The translations under genes were made by a program, and so were the position numbers. Shown here one piece after another: positions 26,979-35,239 of a DNA stretch of 64,000 nt (its first letter is position 1; each line of letters starts with the position of its first letter). Origin of the DNA: Sporosarcina sp. PTS2304 (GTDB lineage Bacteria; Bacillota; Bacilli; Bacillales_A; Planococcaceae); contig NZ_CP031230.1 in the NCBI RefSeq assembly GCF_003351785.1, forward strand, positions 1-64,000, given 5' to 3'. The notes beneath the pieces are model-generated. The model ran no database searches, was not told the origin of the DNA, and worked only from the letters and a program-made list of their open reading frames with translations.

Positions 26979-27145
26979 CTACACGAAGTGGTGAAATATT
27001 CATACCGTAGAAACAATCTATAATGTTGCTGAAAAAGCTACGATAGAAATCCTATGTTAAAAAAGTAAATAGTACCAAGAGAAACAGAACTATTTGTATG
27101 CATAATATAAGAATCTTTACAAAACATTTTTATCAATTGCATATG

Positions 27146-27169
27146 AATCGAATATCTAGATATTCGATT
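27146..27169. promoter_or_regulatory. Perfect 24-bp palindrome upstream of hutH
   Basis: The arms AATCGAATATCT and AGATATTCGATT are exact reverse complements with no loop, 131 bases before the hutH start. The symmetry suggests a repressor or activator site for the histidine cluster; the binding protein is not evident in the window. Confidence 0.55.
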
Positions 27170-27213
27170 TTATAGAATAAGCAGTGGCAAGCGATGAAAG
27201 TATTTAGCTCGCT

Positions 27214-27237
27214 CTATTTGTAAGCGCATACAAATAG
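27214..27237. promoter_or_regulatory. Catabolite-responsive element (cre-like) upstream of hutH
   Basis: A 24-bp near-palindrome with the centre TGTAAGCGCATACA, one mismatch from the CcpA consensus TGWAARCGYTWNCW, and extended symmetry on both sides (CTATT ... AATAG). It lies 63 bases before the hutH start, where CcpA binding would repress histidine use when a preferred sugar is present. Confidence 0.75.
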
Positions 27238-27299
27238 TTTTCTATAGGTATTGAAAAAACAAAGCTCAGACATCATTCAGAATGAAAGGAAGAAGAAAA

Positions 27300-28781
27300 A
27301 TGATTATTCTAAACGGTCAAACACTTAATTTTACAGAGATGCAAAGTATACTTTTGGATGCAGATTACGTGAAGTACTCGGAAGAGAGTATGCAAAAAGT
27401 TCAAGAAAGTCGTAAAGCAGTAGAAAAAATCGTAAACGAAGAACGAATTGTCTACGGTATTACAACCGGATTCGGTAAATTTAGCGATGTACTCATTGAC
27501 AGAGAGCATGTAGAATCATTGCAGTTAAACTTAATTCGTTCTCATGCATGCGGTGTTGGGGAAGCGTTTCCAGAAGTCGTGTCTCGGGCGATGATTGTTC
27601 TCCGCGCCAATGCATTGCTAAAAGGTTTTTCAGGAGTGCGACCGGTCGTTATTGAGAGATTGCTTGATTTAGCCAATGCGCATATTCATCCTGTCATTCC
27701 TCAACAAGGATCTCTAGGTGCTAGTGGGGACTTAGCGCCGCTATCACACTTAGCTCTCGTATTGATTGGCGAAGGAGAAGTATTTTACAAAGGTGAAAGA
27801 ATACCAGCGAAGAACGCGTTAGCGAAAGAAGGAATTGAACCGATTGTTTTGACAGCAAAAGAAGGTCTGGCTCTTATTAATGGCACACAAGCGATGACTG
27901 CCATGGGAGTTGTAGCATATTTGGAAGCGGAAAAACTAGCTTACCAAACAGAAAAAATTGCTGCCATGACAATAGAAGGTTTACGTGGAATTATTGATGC
28001 GTTTGACGAAGATATACATCTTGCGCGTGGTTATAAAGAACAGATAGAAGTTGCTGAACGAATTCGCAACATGTTGGCTGACAGTAAGTTAACGACAAAG
28101 CAAGGAGAATTACGAGTTCAAGATGCCTATTCACTTCGTTGTATACCTCAAGTTCATGGAGCAACATGGCAGGCGATGAATTATGTGAAAGAGAAATTAT
28201 TGATTGAGATGAATGCAGCTACAGATAATCCGCTTATTTTCGATAATGGTGAAAAAGTATTGTCTGGTGGGAACTTTCATGGACAGCCAATGGCATTTGC
28301 AATGGATTTCCTAGCAATCGCTATCGCAGAGTTGGCCAATATTTCAGAACGTCGAATTGAGCGCTTAGTCAATCCTCAATTAAACGATTTGCCACCATTT
28401 TTAAGCCCAGAGCCGGGTCTGCAATCAGGTGCTATGATTATGCAATATGTTGCTGCTTCACTTGTTTCTGAAAATAAAACATTAGCTCATCCAGCGAGTG
28501 TCGATTCAATTCCTTCATCGGCAAATCAAGAAGATCATGTCAGTATGGGAACGATTGGATCTCGTCACGCATACGAAGTGATCAAAAATACACGTCGCGT
28601 AATAGCAATTGAAGCGATTTGTAGTATGCAGGCAGCTGAATTCCGTGGGAAAGAAAAAATGTCTACAGCAACGAGAGAACTTTTAGAAAATGGCAGAAAA
28701 ATTGTGTCATCTATTGAAAAAGATCGTATTTTCTCAAAAGATATCGAAGCGATGAATGAATGGTTGAAGACTAGTGATTGA
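27300..28781 (+). CDS. hutH: Histidine ammonia-lyase
   Basis: A 493-residue HutH that deaminates L-histidine to urocanate and ammonia, the first step of histidine degradation. The MIO cofactor triad is Ala141-Ser142-Gly143 in [14 protein letters not shown]. Other family signatures are [11 protein letters not shown] (about 52-62), ATDNPLIF, the GNFHGQP stretch and [17 protein letters not shown] at 27300 has AAAGGA 9 bases upstream; an in-frame ATG at 27282 is less well placed. Upstream lie a perfect palindrome and a cre-like site. The usual partners hutU, hutI and hutG are not adjacent; instead a permease and a racemase-like gene follow. Confidence 0.95.
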   Translation: MIILNGQTLNFTEMQSILLDADYVKYSEESMQKVQESRKAVEKIVNEERIVYGITTGFGKFSDVLIDREHVESLQLNLIRSHACGVGEAFPEVVSRAMIVLRANALLKGFSGVRPVVIERLLDLANAHIHPVIPQQGSLGASGDLAPLSHLALVLIGEGEVFYKGERIPAKNALAKEGIEPIVLTAKEGLALINGTQAMTAMGVVAYLEAEKLAYQTEKIAAMTIEGLRGIIDAFDEDIHLARGYKEQIEVAERIRNMLADSKLTTKQGELRVQDAYSLRCIPQVHGATWQAMNYVKEKLLIEMNAATDNPLIFDNGEKVLSGGNFHGQPMAFAMDFLAIAIAELANISERRIERLVNPQLNDLPPFLSPEPGLQSGAMIMQYVAASLVSENKTLAHPASVDSIPSSANQEDHVSMGTIGSRHAYEVIKNTRRVIAIEAICSMQAAEFRGKEKMSTATRELLENGRKIVSSIEKDRIFSKDIEAMNEWLKTSD

Positions 28782-28868
28782 AATGGTAACCAAATAAGAA
28801 ATAGGTAGAAGACTAGTGGCGAAATTATGTAAAGAAAATGTGTTATATCAAAAAGAAGAGGTGAATTT

Positions 28869-30179
28869 ATGTTTAGTACGGTAGTAATCTCAGTTCTCGT
28901 TATGTCTGTGTTAAGCCTTCTGCGAGTGAACGTGATGTTTGCGATTATTTTTGCGGCAGGTGTGGCTGGATTAATGGAAGGTTTATCATTGACGGAAGCA
29001 ACCACCATGCTCGTTTCGGGAATGGGAGGGCAAGCTAACACCGCCTTAAGTTATATTTTGCTTGGAATGTTCGCAGTGATGATTAGTTATTCGGGAATTA
29101 CAGGCTTTCTTGTTAAAAGACTGATGAAAGTATTACGAGGGAAACGATCCGTTTTATTATTGACACTTGCAGGAGTTGCTTGTCTGTCACAAAATGCGGT
29201 TCCTATCCACATTGCTTTTATTCCAATTCTTATTCCTCCTTTGTTATATTTATTTGACAAGATGAAGATTGACCGTCGAGGAATCGCTTGTGCATTGACA
29301 TTTGGATTGAAGGCTCCTTATATAATGATTCCGGCAGGCTTTGGATTATTGTTCCATCGAATTATAGCTGATGAAATGACAGCAAGTGGTATGAATATCC
29401 CAGTTCTAACAGTTGCTTATTCCATGTTAATTCCTGGACTTGGCATGGTTGTAGGATTGTTAATTGCCGTATTCATCTCGTACCGTAAGCCGCGCGAACT
29501 TCCACATAGCGACTTAGGAGTTATTGTGACAGAAGAACTGTCTGAGGAAATGAAACTAAAGTTTACTCTGCGCCATTTCCTAACAATCATGGCTATTATA
29601 GGTGCGTTGGTTGTTCAAATAGTGACGACTTCACTTATTTTGGGGGCACTAACAGGTATCGTGCTAATGTATATTTTTACAGTTATTCCTTTCGCTGAAG
29701 GAGATAGAGTGGTCAACGAAGGAATTAGCATGATGGGGATGATTGCGTTTGTTATGCTAATCGCTTCGGGTTATGCAACTATTTTAAAAGAGACGGGTGC
29801 TGTCAACGAGTTAGTGGAATCAGCTACAGCAATTTTAGGCGATAACAAATTAATCATTGCAACTGTCATGTTGTTGATCGGTTTATTGATCACGATGGGT
29901 ATTGGTTCATCATTTGGAACAATTCCTATTATCGCTGCTTTATTCGTACCGATTTGTGTAGCAGTTGGTTTTTCGCCAATGGCAACCGCTGCGTTAATTG
30001 GTACTGCTGGAGCTCTTGGTGACGCAGGTTCGCCAGCATCTGATAGTACGTTAGGGCCGACAGCGGGGCTGAATGCGGATGGAAAGCACCATCATATTTG
30101 GGATACATGTGTTCCAACATTTTTACATTATAATATTCCTCTTCTTATCTTTGGTGTTGTCGCGGCTATGGTATTATAA
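28869..30179 (+). CDS. YuiF-like Na+/H+ antiporter-family transporter, candidate histidine permease
   Basis: A 436-residue integral membrane protein with about 11-12 hydrophobic segments, resembling the Na+/H+ antiporter (NhaC-like) family that includes B. subtilis YuiF. Conserved-looking stretches are CLSQNAVPIHIAFIPILIPP (about 107-126), GLKAPYIMIPAGFGLLFH and the late GALGDAGSPASDSTLGPTAGLN. A ribosome site (AGAGGTG) precedes the ATG. Its place directly behind hutH suggests uptake of histidine driven by an ion gradient. This is a contextual inference, and a true cation antiporter or another amino acid substrate is possible. Confidence 0.75.
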   Translation: MFSTVVISVLVMSVLSLLRVNVMFAIIFAAGVAGLMEGLSLTEATTMLVSGMGGQANTALSYILLGMFAVMISYSGITGFLVKRLMKVLRGKRSVLLLTLAGVACLSQNAVPIHIAFIPILIPPLLYLFDKMKIDRRGIACALTFGLKAPYIMIPAGFGLLFHRIIADEMTASGMNIPVLTVAYSMLIPGLGMVVGLLIAVFISYRKPRELPHSDLGVIVTEELSEEMKLKFTLRHFLTIMAIIGALVVQIVTTSLILGALTGIVLMYIFTVIPFAEGDRVVNEGISMMGMIAFVMLIASGYATILKETGAVNELVESATAILGDNKLIIATVMLLIGLLITMGIGSSFGTIPIIAALFVPICVAVGFSPMATAALIGTAGALGDAGSPASDSTLGPTAGLNADGKHHHIWDTCVPTFLHYNIPLLIFGVVAAMVL

Positions 30180-30188
30180 ACTAATGAG

Positions 30189-30225
30189 ACGTGATGTAGT
30201 GTGTTTCTGACATGTTGCATCACGT
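30189..30225 (+). other. Inverted repeat between permease and racemase genes
   Basis: The arms ACGTGATG and CATCACGT flank a 21-base loop and are followed by ATTTCG. It has no good T-run, so it is more likely an mRNA processing or attenuation structure than a strong terminator. Confidence 0.4.
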
Positions 30226-30266
30226 ATTTCGAAGTAAGTAACGAATGTAAAGCGAGGAGAAAATAC

Positions 30267-31064
30267 ATGAAGCTAGATTTTATAAAGGCGAGCCCTTCAA
30301 AAAATACAACTGTTTTTATAACGAACTATGTAGCACCTACCCATTATGCGAAAATCGCTAGTGGAATTATGGACGATGAACATTTACATGCAGAACAAGC
30401 AGGTTTTTTAGTAACGCCAAAAGATTCGAACGCTGTATTAAGATTAGAAATGTCTGGAGGGGAATTTTGTGGTAACGCAGTGCTAAGTGCTGCAGCCTAC
30501 TGTGCTTATAAAGGGCTTACGAAAGATCGAACATTTTTATTGGAGGCATCAGGTTGCGATTTACCACTTGAGTGCGTAGTTGATGAAAAGTCACCAACTC
30601 ATTTCGTCGCTAGAGCTGAAATGCCATCTCCGTTATCAACGACTGAGATCATAATTGATGTGAATGGTCAAAATGTCACAGGAAATGTTGTCAAGTTAGA
30701 CGGAATCACTCATTTTCTCACGGACTATTGGCCAACTGAAAACCAGTTTAATCAATTGATTGAAGCAGTCACGCACCAAATTAAAGATAAAGCAATTGGC
30801 ATTATTCCTTATAAGCAGCTAAAGGAAAATGAGTATGAAATATGGCCTTTTGTGTACGTGACAGAAACCGGAAGCAAACTTTTCGAACAAGCTTGTGGTT
30901 CAGGATCCCTCGCTTTAGGCATTCATTTGTCTAAAGGAAATCAAAAGAACACTTTGCACATTCATCAACCAGGCGGGATCGTACATGTAGAAACAGGCGG
31001 AAAAAACTTTATTTCTACCGATGTCCGCTTTACTTGTGAAGGATTTGTATATTTGGATATGTGA
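30267..31064 (+). CDS. DapF-fold amino acid racemase, similar to histidine racemase CntK
   Basis: A 265-residue PLP-independent racemase/epimerase of the diaminopimelate epimerase fold. The two catalytic cysteines are visible: Cys68 in MSGGEFCGNAVLSAAA and Cys210 in FEQACGSGSLALG. The wording of the first motif and the N-terminal pattern are closer to the staphylopine-pathway histidine racemase CntK than to DapF. The start is the ATG at 30267 after CGAGGAGA. Being third behind hutH and a permease, it may convert D-histidine to L-histidine for HutH, or make D-histidine for a metallophore. No cntL/cntM-like genes are near, which favours the catabolic reading. A different substrate remains possible. 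Confidence 0.72.
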   Translation: MKLDFIKASPSKNTTVFITNYVAPTHYAKIASGIMDDEHLHAEQAGFLVTPKDSNAVLRLEMSGGEFCGNAVLSAAAYCAYKGLTKDRTFLLEASGCDLPLECVVDEKSPTHFVARAEMPSPLSTTEIIIDVNGQNVTGNVVKLDGITHFLTDYWPTENQFNQLIEAVTHQIKDKAIGIIPYKQLKENEYEIWPFVYVTETGSKLFEQACGSGSLALGIHLSKGNQKNTLHIHQPGGIVHVETGGKNFISTDVRFTCEGFVYLDM

Positions 31065-31082
31065 ACTAACTATACGTAATAG

Positions 31083-31116
31083 AGCCGGTCTTGGGAAATC
31101 GAGATCGGTATTTTGT
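31083..31116 (+). terminator. Probable terminator of the hutH cluster
   Basis: A hairpin CCGGTCT / AGATCGG followed by TATTTTG, 20 bases after the racemase stop. Confidence 0.6.
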
Positions 31117-31151
31117 ATGTAGAGTAATATATTTTATAGCGTTGCCCGTCG

Positions 31152-31307
31152 CGCTCATAGAATTGGCATTTCCGCTCATAGCCTCGTCCATCGCGCTCAT
31201 AGAATTGGCATTTCCGCTCATAGCCTCGTCCGTCGTGCTCATAGAATTGGCATTTCCGCTCATAGCCTCGTCCATCGCGCTCATAGAATTTGCATTTCCG
31301 CTCATAG
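31152..31307. repeat. 21-bp phased array, second locus (8 cores)
   Basis: Eight CGCTCATAG cores from 31152 to 31299 at exactly 21-base steps, with the same alternating spacer types as the 20.7-26.7 kb array (AATTGGCATTTC, CCTCGTCCATCG and one CCTCGTCCGTCG with a following core variant). It lies between two terminators, in a convergent intergenic region with no gene. Confidence 0.95.
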
Positions 31308-31323
31308 CCTCCGACAACTAAAC

Positions 31324-31363
31324 AAAAAACGCTTTAGCAGTTAGATTACTAACTGCTAAAGCG
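31324..31363 (-). terminator. Terminator of the mtn operon
   Basis: A perfect 15-bp stem (CGCTTTAGCAGTTAG and its complement) with a 4-base loop, followed on the minus strand by TTTTTTG. Confidence 0.95.
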
Positions 31364-31381
31364 CATCCTCCCATCAATAAA

Positions 31382-31894
31382 TCAATAAACTGCGACCCAG
31401 CCTTCGGGTGTGACGAAAATACGTACCGCCACGACTTGTCGGTCTTCTGCCAATGTGAAATAATGGCGGACGTTTTCAGGTACGGAAATCAAATCACCTG
31501 GATCTAAGTGAACTTCGAAAAAGCGCTTGTCTTTTCCTTGAATGACGAATACTCCGTGCCCGCTAGCGATAAAGCGGACTTCATCGTCGGTATGATGGTG
31601 TTCGCGTTCGAAATTTTTCAGCATTTCTTCAATGTTCGGCGTGTCGCTTGATAACGAGATGACATCAGCTGCTTGATAGCCGCGGCGTTCAGAAATTGCG
31701 TCAATCTCCTTTTTAAAAGACTGTAAAATTTCCTCTTTCTCAGCATCGGTCAAGTTGAATTTCTCGCGTAAATGTTCGGGGAGTTTGTCAATCTCCCAAT
31801 GTTCGTAAATTACTTCTTGTTGTGTTAAAAAGTCCGTGACTGCTTGTTGTCCCTCGATTACTTCGTTAGTTTCTTGAATAGTAATGGTCGCCAT
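31382..31894 (-). CDS. mtnD: Acireductone dioxygenase
   Basis: A 170-residue cupin of the ARD family that oxidises 1,2-dihydroxy-3-keto-5-methylthiopentene. With Fe it yields the methionine precursor 2-keto-4-methylthiobutyrate and formate; with Ni it takes an off-pathway route. Metal ligands are visible as the His cluster and Glu in EREHHHTDDEVRFI and the late His in VPENVRHYFTL. It is the last gene of mtnKWXD. In B. subtilis mtnB sits between mtnX and mtnD; here the gap is only 27 bases, so mtnB is not at that position. Confidence 0.93.
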   Translation of the reverse strand: MATITIQETNEVIEGQQAVTDFLTQQEVIYEHWEIDKLPEHLREKFNLTDAEKEEILQSFKKEIDAISERRGYQAADVISLSSDTPNIEEMLKNFEREHHHTDDEVRFIASGHGVFVIQGKDKRFFEVHLDPGDLISVPENVRHYFTLAEDRQVVAVRIFVTPEGWVAVY

Positions 31895-31921
31895 GTGATG
31901 TTTCGCTCCTGTCTAGTAAAT

Positions 31922-32575
31922 TTATAATCGCGCTTTGACGATTTCTATACAATCTGTAAAGGTTTCAAATGAAGAGTAGGGAATGTCGAGTGTGTCGCAA
32001 GTTTCGGCTAAGAAGTCTCTTGCAATTACGACATCCGCGAGTTTTGCTGCTTCGAAGTCTGTCACGGAGTCACCGATGACAATGCGCGTTTGATTTTCAT
32101 CTGAAAGTTTACGCATGATCGAAGGTTTACAGCACCCGCATCCTTGACTTGTGCATAATTCATCACACGCATGTGGGTAATGAATCGTAATTCGCTCTTC
32201 ATCAAATGTCGCTTCGTTGCAGTAAATATGATCAAATGGTCCAAATGAATCAAGCACTGGATACACGAAGAAATCTATTCCTCCACTGACAATATATAGA
32301 GGTATGTTCTGCTCTCGCGTAAAGTGTACAAAGTCTTTAAATCCTTCGCGAATCTCTGCATCTTGTAAGACAAATTCGATGATTTCTTCTTTTAATTTAC
32401 TTGGAACTAATGAAAATAGTTTTTGAACTCCAGATTGAATAGAAATCTTTTGACTTAAAATATCATTCGTTATTTCTTTCCAACCAGGCAATGCAAATTG
32501 TTTCATAATGCTAATAATATTATCTTTTTTTGTAATAGTGCCATCAAAATCACAAAATATGACGACGTTACTCAT
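31922..32575 (-). CDS. mtnX: 2-hydroxy-3-keto-5-methylthiopentenyl-1-phosphate phosphatase
   Basis: A 217-residue HAD-family phosphatase. Nucleophile motif CDFDGTITKKDN is at about 8-19, motif II is around YIVSGGIDFFVYP, and motif III with the acidic pair is in RIVIGDSVTDFEAA. It dephosphorylates the enol-phosphate produced by MtnW in the methionine salvage pathway. A cysteine-rich loop (CDELCTSQGCGCCKP) is present, as in Bacillus MtnX. It lies 15 bases after mtnW. Confidence 0.93.
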   Translation of the reverse strand: MSNVVIFCDFDGTITKKDNIISIMKQFALPGWKEITNDILSQKISIQSGVQKLFSLVPSKLKEEIIEFVLQDAEIREGFKDFVHFTREQNIPLYIVSGGIDFFVYPVLDSFGPFDHIYCNEATFDEERITIHYPHACDELCTSQGCGCCKPSIMRKLSDENQTRIVIGDSVTDFEAAKLADVVIARDFLAETCDTLDIPYSSFETFTDCIEIVKARL

Positions 32576-32590
32576 GGTTTAGCCTCCATC

Positions 32591-33784
32591 TTATGTTGCT
32601 TGAACGATGCCCCATTGATCCAGAGCGTGTTGCAGTGGAATGGATATTTTTGCAGCTTCAGGCAAAGAAATTTTATTGACACTCGCGTCGATTGCGGCAC
32701 GGAATGCTTGAGCACCAGGTGTTGGGCCGTCTGGATGCCCAAAAATTCCACCCCCCGCATTGATCACTAAATTATCACCGAAGTCCGCAAGCAGCTGTGG
32801 TACCATTCCTGGATGAATTCCCGCTGAAGGTACAGCGAATGTCCGTTCAAAACCATTCTCTTCGACTAACATGGCGTTAATGCCTAGTGCATCTTCGCGT
32901 GAAATAGCAACATTTCCATAAGGACTCGGGAATAAAGAGAGGTCGCCGCCAACCATTCGTGTTAACTTCCCGACGAGTAGGGGATAGGAGAATCCGCTTC
33001 CTGCTTGCCCCGCCAAAACGCCTGATAAAGCAGAATGTGCCAAAATAGGTAAGCCGATGTTGTCATTTTCCCGCAACGATTGAAGCGTATCTAATCCATA
33101 AGCATGGACATTGAATAATAATGCGCTCGCTCCTAGCTCTGTTGCGCGCTCGGCTTTTTCATGCAAGTCATGGGAGCGACCTGATAAGTTCACTGCATAC
33201 AGTGCACGTGCGCCCGTTTGTTCATAATGCTGATCGATGATTTCTTTCGCAGTCGTTACTCGTTTATAAAAAGGAGTCAATTCATTTTCAAATAAAATTT
33301 CATCGTCCTTAATCAAATCAATGCCGCCAGCAAGCAATTCTGTTAATTGTGCGGAGAAGAACGATAGGTCACGCCCCATGACGCCTTTAAAAATAGCTTT
33401 TAACAACGGACGATCATAAACGCCGAGCTGTTCACGGATGCCTGTAACGCCAAAACGTGGTCCGGGAAATTGTGCCAGTAATTGATCGTCAAATTGTAGA
33501 TCGATTAGTTCGTAGCCTTCGAAAAATGACAATTTTCCATAGACCGTTGTAAAAATAGCAGGAAGATCAGCAGAAACGTTCGCTGATGGATAGAAAATTG
33601 TTACGGTGTCTTTTTTCTCGCCTGGAACAACGGATAGAACTTCGCCTTTATGATGCTTTAACTGTTCTTGCTCCAGATGGGGGATATCGGTCCATGAACC
33701 AATCGTCAGCCCGAGAGCATGTTGTTCTGCGATCTTTTCTTGGTCAGGATGAGTTGGGAATAAATACGTAGCTGTAATACCCAT
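32591..33784 (-). CDS. mtnW: 2,3-diketo-5-methylthiopentyl-1-phosphate enolase (RuBisCO-like protein)
   Basis: A 397-residue RuBisCO-like protein that enolises 2,3-diketo-5-methylthiopentyl-1-phosphate in methionine salvage. The RuBisCO large-subunit active-site segment appears as GGIDLIKDDE (the lysine to be carbamylated and the two acidic Mg ligands). The gene is preceded by mtnK (13-base gap) and followed by mtnX. The length equals that of typical Bacillus MtnW, and the phosphate-binding region INAGGGIFGHPDGPTPGAQA near the C-terminus is intact. Confidence 0.93.
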   Translation of the reverse strand: MGITATYLFPTHPDQEKIAEQHALGLTIGSWTDIPHLEQEQLKHHKGEVLSVVPGEKKDTVTIFYPSANVSADLPAIFTTVYGKLSFFEGYELIDLQFDDQLLAQFPGPRFGVTGIREQLGVYDRPLLKAIFKGVMGRDLSFFSAQLTELLAGGIDLIKDDEILFENELTPFYKRVTTAKEIIDQHYEQTGARALYAVNLSGRSHDLHEKAERATELGASALLFNVHAYGLDTLQSLRENDNIGLPILAHSALSGVLAGQAGSGFSYPLLVGKLTRMVGGDLSLFPSPYGNVAISREDALGINAMLVEENGFERTFAVPSAGIHPGMVPQLLADFGDNLVINAGGGIFGHPDGPTPGAQAFRAAIDASVNKISLPEAAKISIPLQHALDQWGIVQAT

Positions 33785-33797
33785 TTCACTGCCTCCT

Positions 33798-34991
33798 TTA
33801 GTAATTAGTTGCTTGGAACCAGTGACGCAGTTGTTCCAGCGAATGAATATTTTTACGTTCCATAATTAAATGCTTACCGAGTGCAAGGACGTTTTTTCTT
33901 GCCGCCATGCGTAGCGCTTCATCTGTTTCAACATTCATATCAGGAATTTGGGCGATACTAATAGCGCGTCTGACTAATTCGCAGCCAGCGAAACCAATTA
34001 GATCCTCAAATAGCTCTTCCATAATGATCGTATGGAAGCCATCTACTTTCGTATAGCGTTCTTTGGATTCAGTGTGCCATAAATTAGCAAACGTTTCCGC
34101 AAAAGCATACCAAGCTTCATTTGCTTGTTCGAAACGTTTTTCTTTATATGCCGGGAATGCCAGTCCATTTAACAATAGGTTTGCAATGAATTGTCCAAGA
34201 TCGAAACCGAATGGACCGAATAGTGCGAATTCTGTGTCGAAAATTACGGTGCGGTCATCTCCAACGAAAATAGCGCCACTATGCAAGTCACCATGAATTA
34301 AAGCATCGGATTTCGTCATGAATGTATGTTTCAGCTGCGCGACTTCAAGCAGCAACCGCTGATCTTGGCTTATAAACTTTACATCACTGCGCATGCCTTC
34401 TTCAAATTCATTCGTTTCATGAAAACTATACGGCCAATCAAATACTAATTGCTCCGTAAGTTGTCTCATGCCAGGATTGGCGAGTGAAGCTTGTAAATTC
34501 TTTTTGACCGTTGATTCTAAATAAAAGTCAGACGTATAAAATAATGTTTTTGCGCTCATTTCACCGATGTCGGCAGCGAAACTAGCGGATTCACTACCAT
34601 TAATTAATGCAGTGCGACCTACTTCAAGCGGTAACATGTCTTCCATTACGACCACGGCCATCACTTCATCCAAATGCATAACTTCAGGGACACTACCTGG
34701 AATGATTTTCGCATAGTGCTCCATTACTTGTGCTTCGATACGAACGCGATCTAGAGGCAGCGGCATAGATTCTCCAACCACTCTTGCATAGGGAACAGCT
34801 TGTTTAAAAATGACGGTTTTTTCACCGCAGCGTAATCGATAGACGTGGTTAATCTTACCGTCGCTTACTTCAATTACATCTACTTCTTCCGACTCTAAAA
34901 AAAGCCCAAGATTTTTCACGTATTGAATAATATCTTCAGTCTCCAAAAAACGATACGAATTATATATTTGCTCATTTGTAAATACGCCCAT
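33798..34991 (-). CDS. mtnK: 5-methylthioribose kinase
   Basis: A 397-residue kinase of the aminoglycoside-phosphotransferase fold that phosphorylates 5-methylthioribose at O1, the entry step of this salvage branch. The catalytic loop is ALIHGDLHSGAIFV and the metal motif is VIFDTEFALFGPFGFDLG. GAGGAGGA precedes the ATG. The next pathway enzyme, isomerase MtnA, is not in this operon, although B. subtilis has an mtnKA operon. Transcription starts beyond an intrinsic terminator in the leader (35013-35047), so expression is probably controlled by attenuation. Confidence 0.93.
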   Translation of the reverse strand: MGVFTNEQIYNSYRFLETEDIIQYVKNLGLFLESEEVDVIEVSDGKINHVYRLRCGEKTVIFKQAVPYARVVGESMPLPLDRVRIEAQVMEHYAKIIPGSVPEVMHLDEVMAVVVMEDMLPLEVGRTALINGSESASFAADIGEMSAKTLFYTSDFYLESTVKKNLQASLANPGMRQLTEQLVFDWPYSFHETNEFEEGMRSDVKFISQDQRLLLEVAQLKHTFMTKSDALIHGDLHSGAIFVGDDRTVIFDTEFALFGPFGFDLGQFIANLLLNGLAFPAYKEKRFEQANEAWYAFAETFANLWHTESKERYTKVDGFHTIIMEELFEDLIGFAGCELVRRAISIAQIPDMNVETDEALRMAARKNVLALGKHLIMERKNIHSLEQLRHWFQATNY

Positions 34992-35012
34992 TCGCTGGTC
35001 CTCCTCTAGTAT

Positions 35013-35047
35013 AAAAAAGACCTATCCACTGGGGACAGGTCTTTTAC
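35013..35047 (-). terminator. Leader terminator (attenuator) of mtnKWXD
   Basis: On the minus strand the arms AAAGACCTGTCC and GGATAGGTCTTT enclose a short loop and are followed by TTTTAT, 20 bases before the mtnK ribosome site. A strong terminator between promoter and first gene implies conditional read-through. Confidence 0.85.
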
Positions 35048-35148
35048 AAACAATTGTGTATCTAGTGCAAAGTTGAATCCAGTCATTCTGCTGGTTTCTC
35101 TAGTTGTTTATGAAAAGAATGCAAAAAACCTTACTAAACATGTAGAAA
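35048..35148 (-). promoter_or_regulatory. Structured mtnK leader of unrecognised class
   Basis: About 100 nt between promoter and terminator. A small hairpin CCAG-N8-CTGG sits inside a larger pairing (AACAACTAG with CTAG ... TTGTTT). I looked for S-box signatures (the GAUGA kink-turn segment and the conserved AAGAG helices) and found none, and no T-box signatures either. It may be an unrecognised ligand-sensing RNA or a protein-dependent attenuator. Confidence 0.45.
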
Positions 35149-35176
35149 TTATTACATGATGTTAGCTAGTTGTCAA
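35149..35176 (-). promoter_or_regulatory. Sigma-A promoter of mtnKWXD
   Basis: On the minus strand TTGACA (35176-35171) and TAATAA (35154-35149) are separated by 16 bases. Confidence 0.65.
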
Positions 35177-35239
35177 TTAATTTTAAGTATTTCAGTAAAT
35201 TCGACAAGTGAACAAAGACGTAGCAAAAATATATAAAAG

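Noticed and set aside
35013..35176. S-box (SAM-I) riboswitch expected before mtnK
   Set aside because: None of the conserved S-box sequence boxes is visible, so only an unclassified leader with a terminator is reported.
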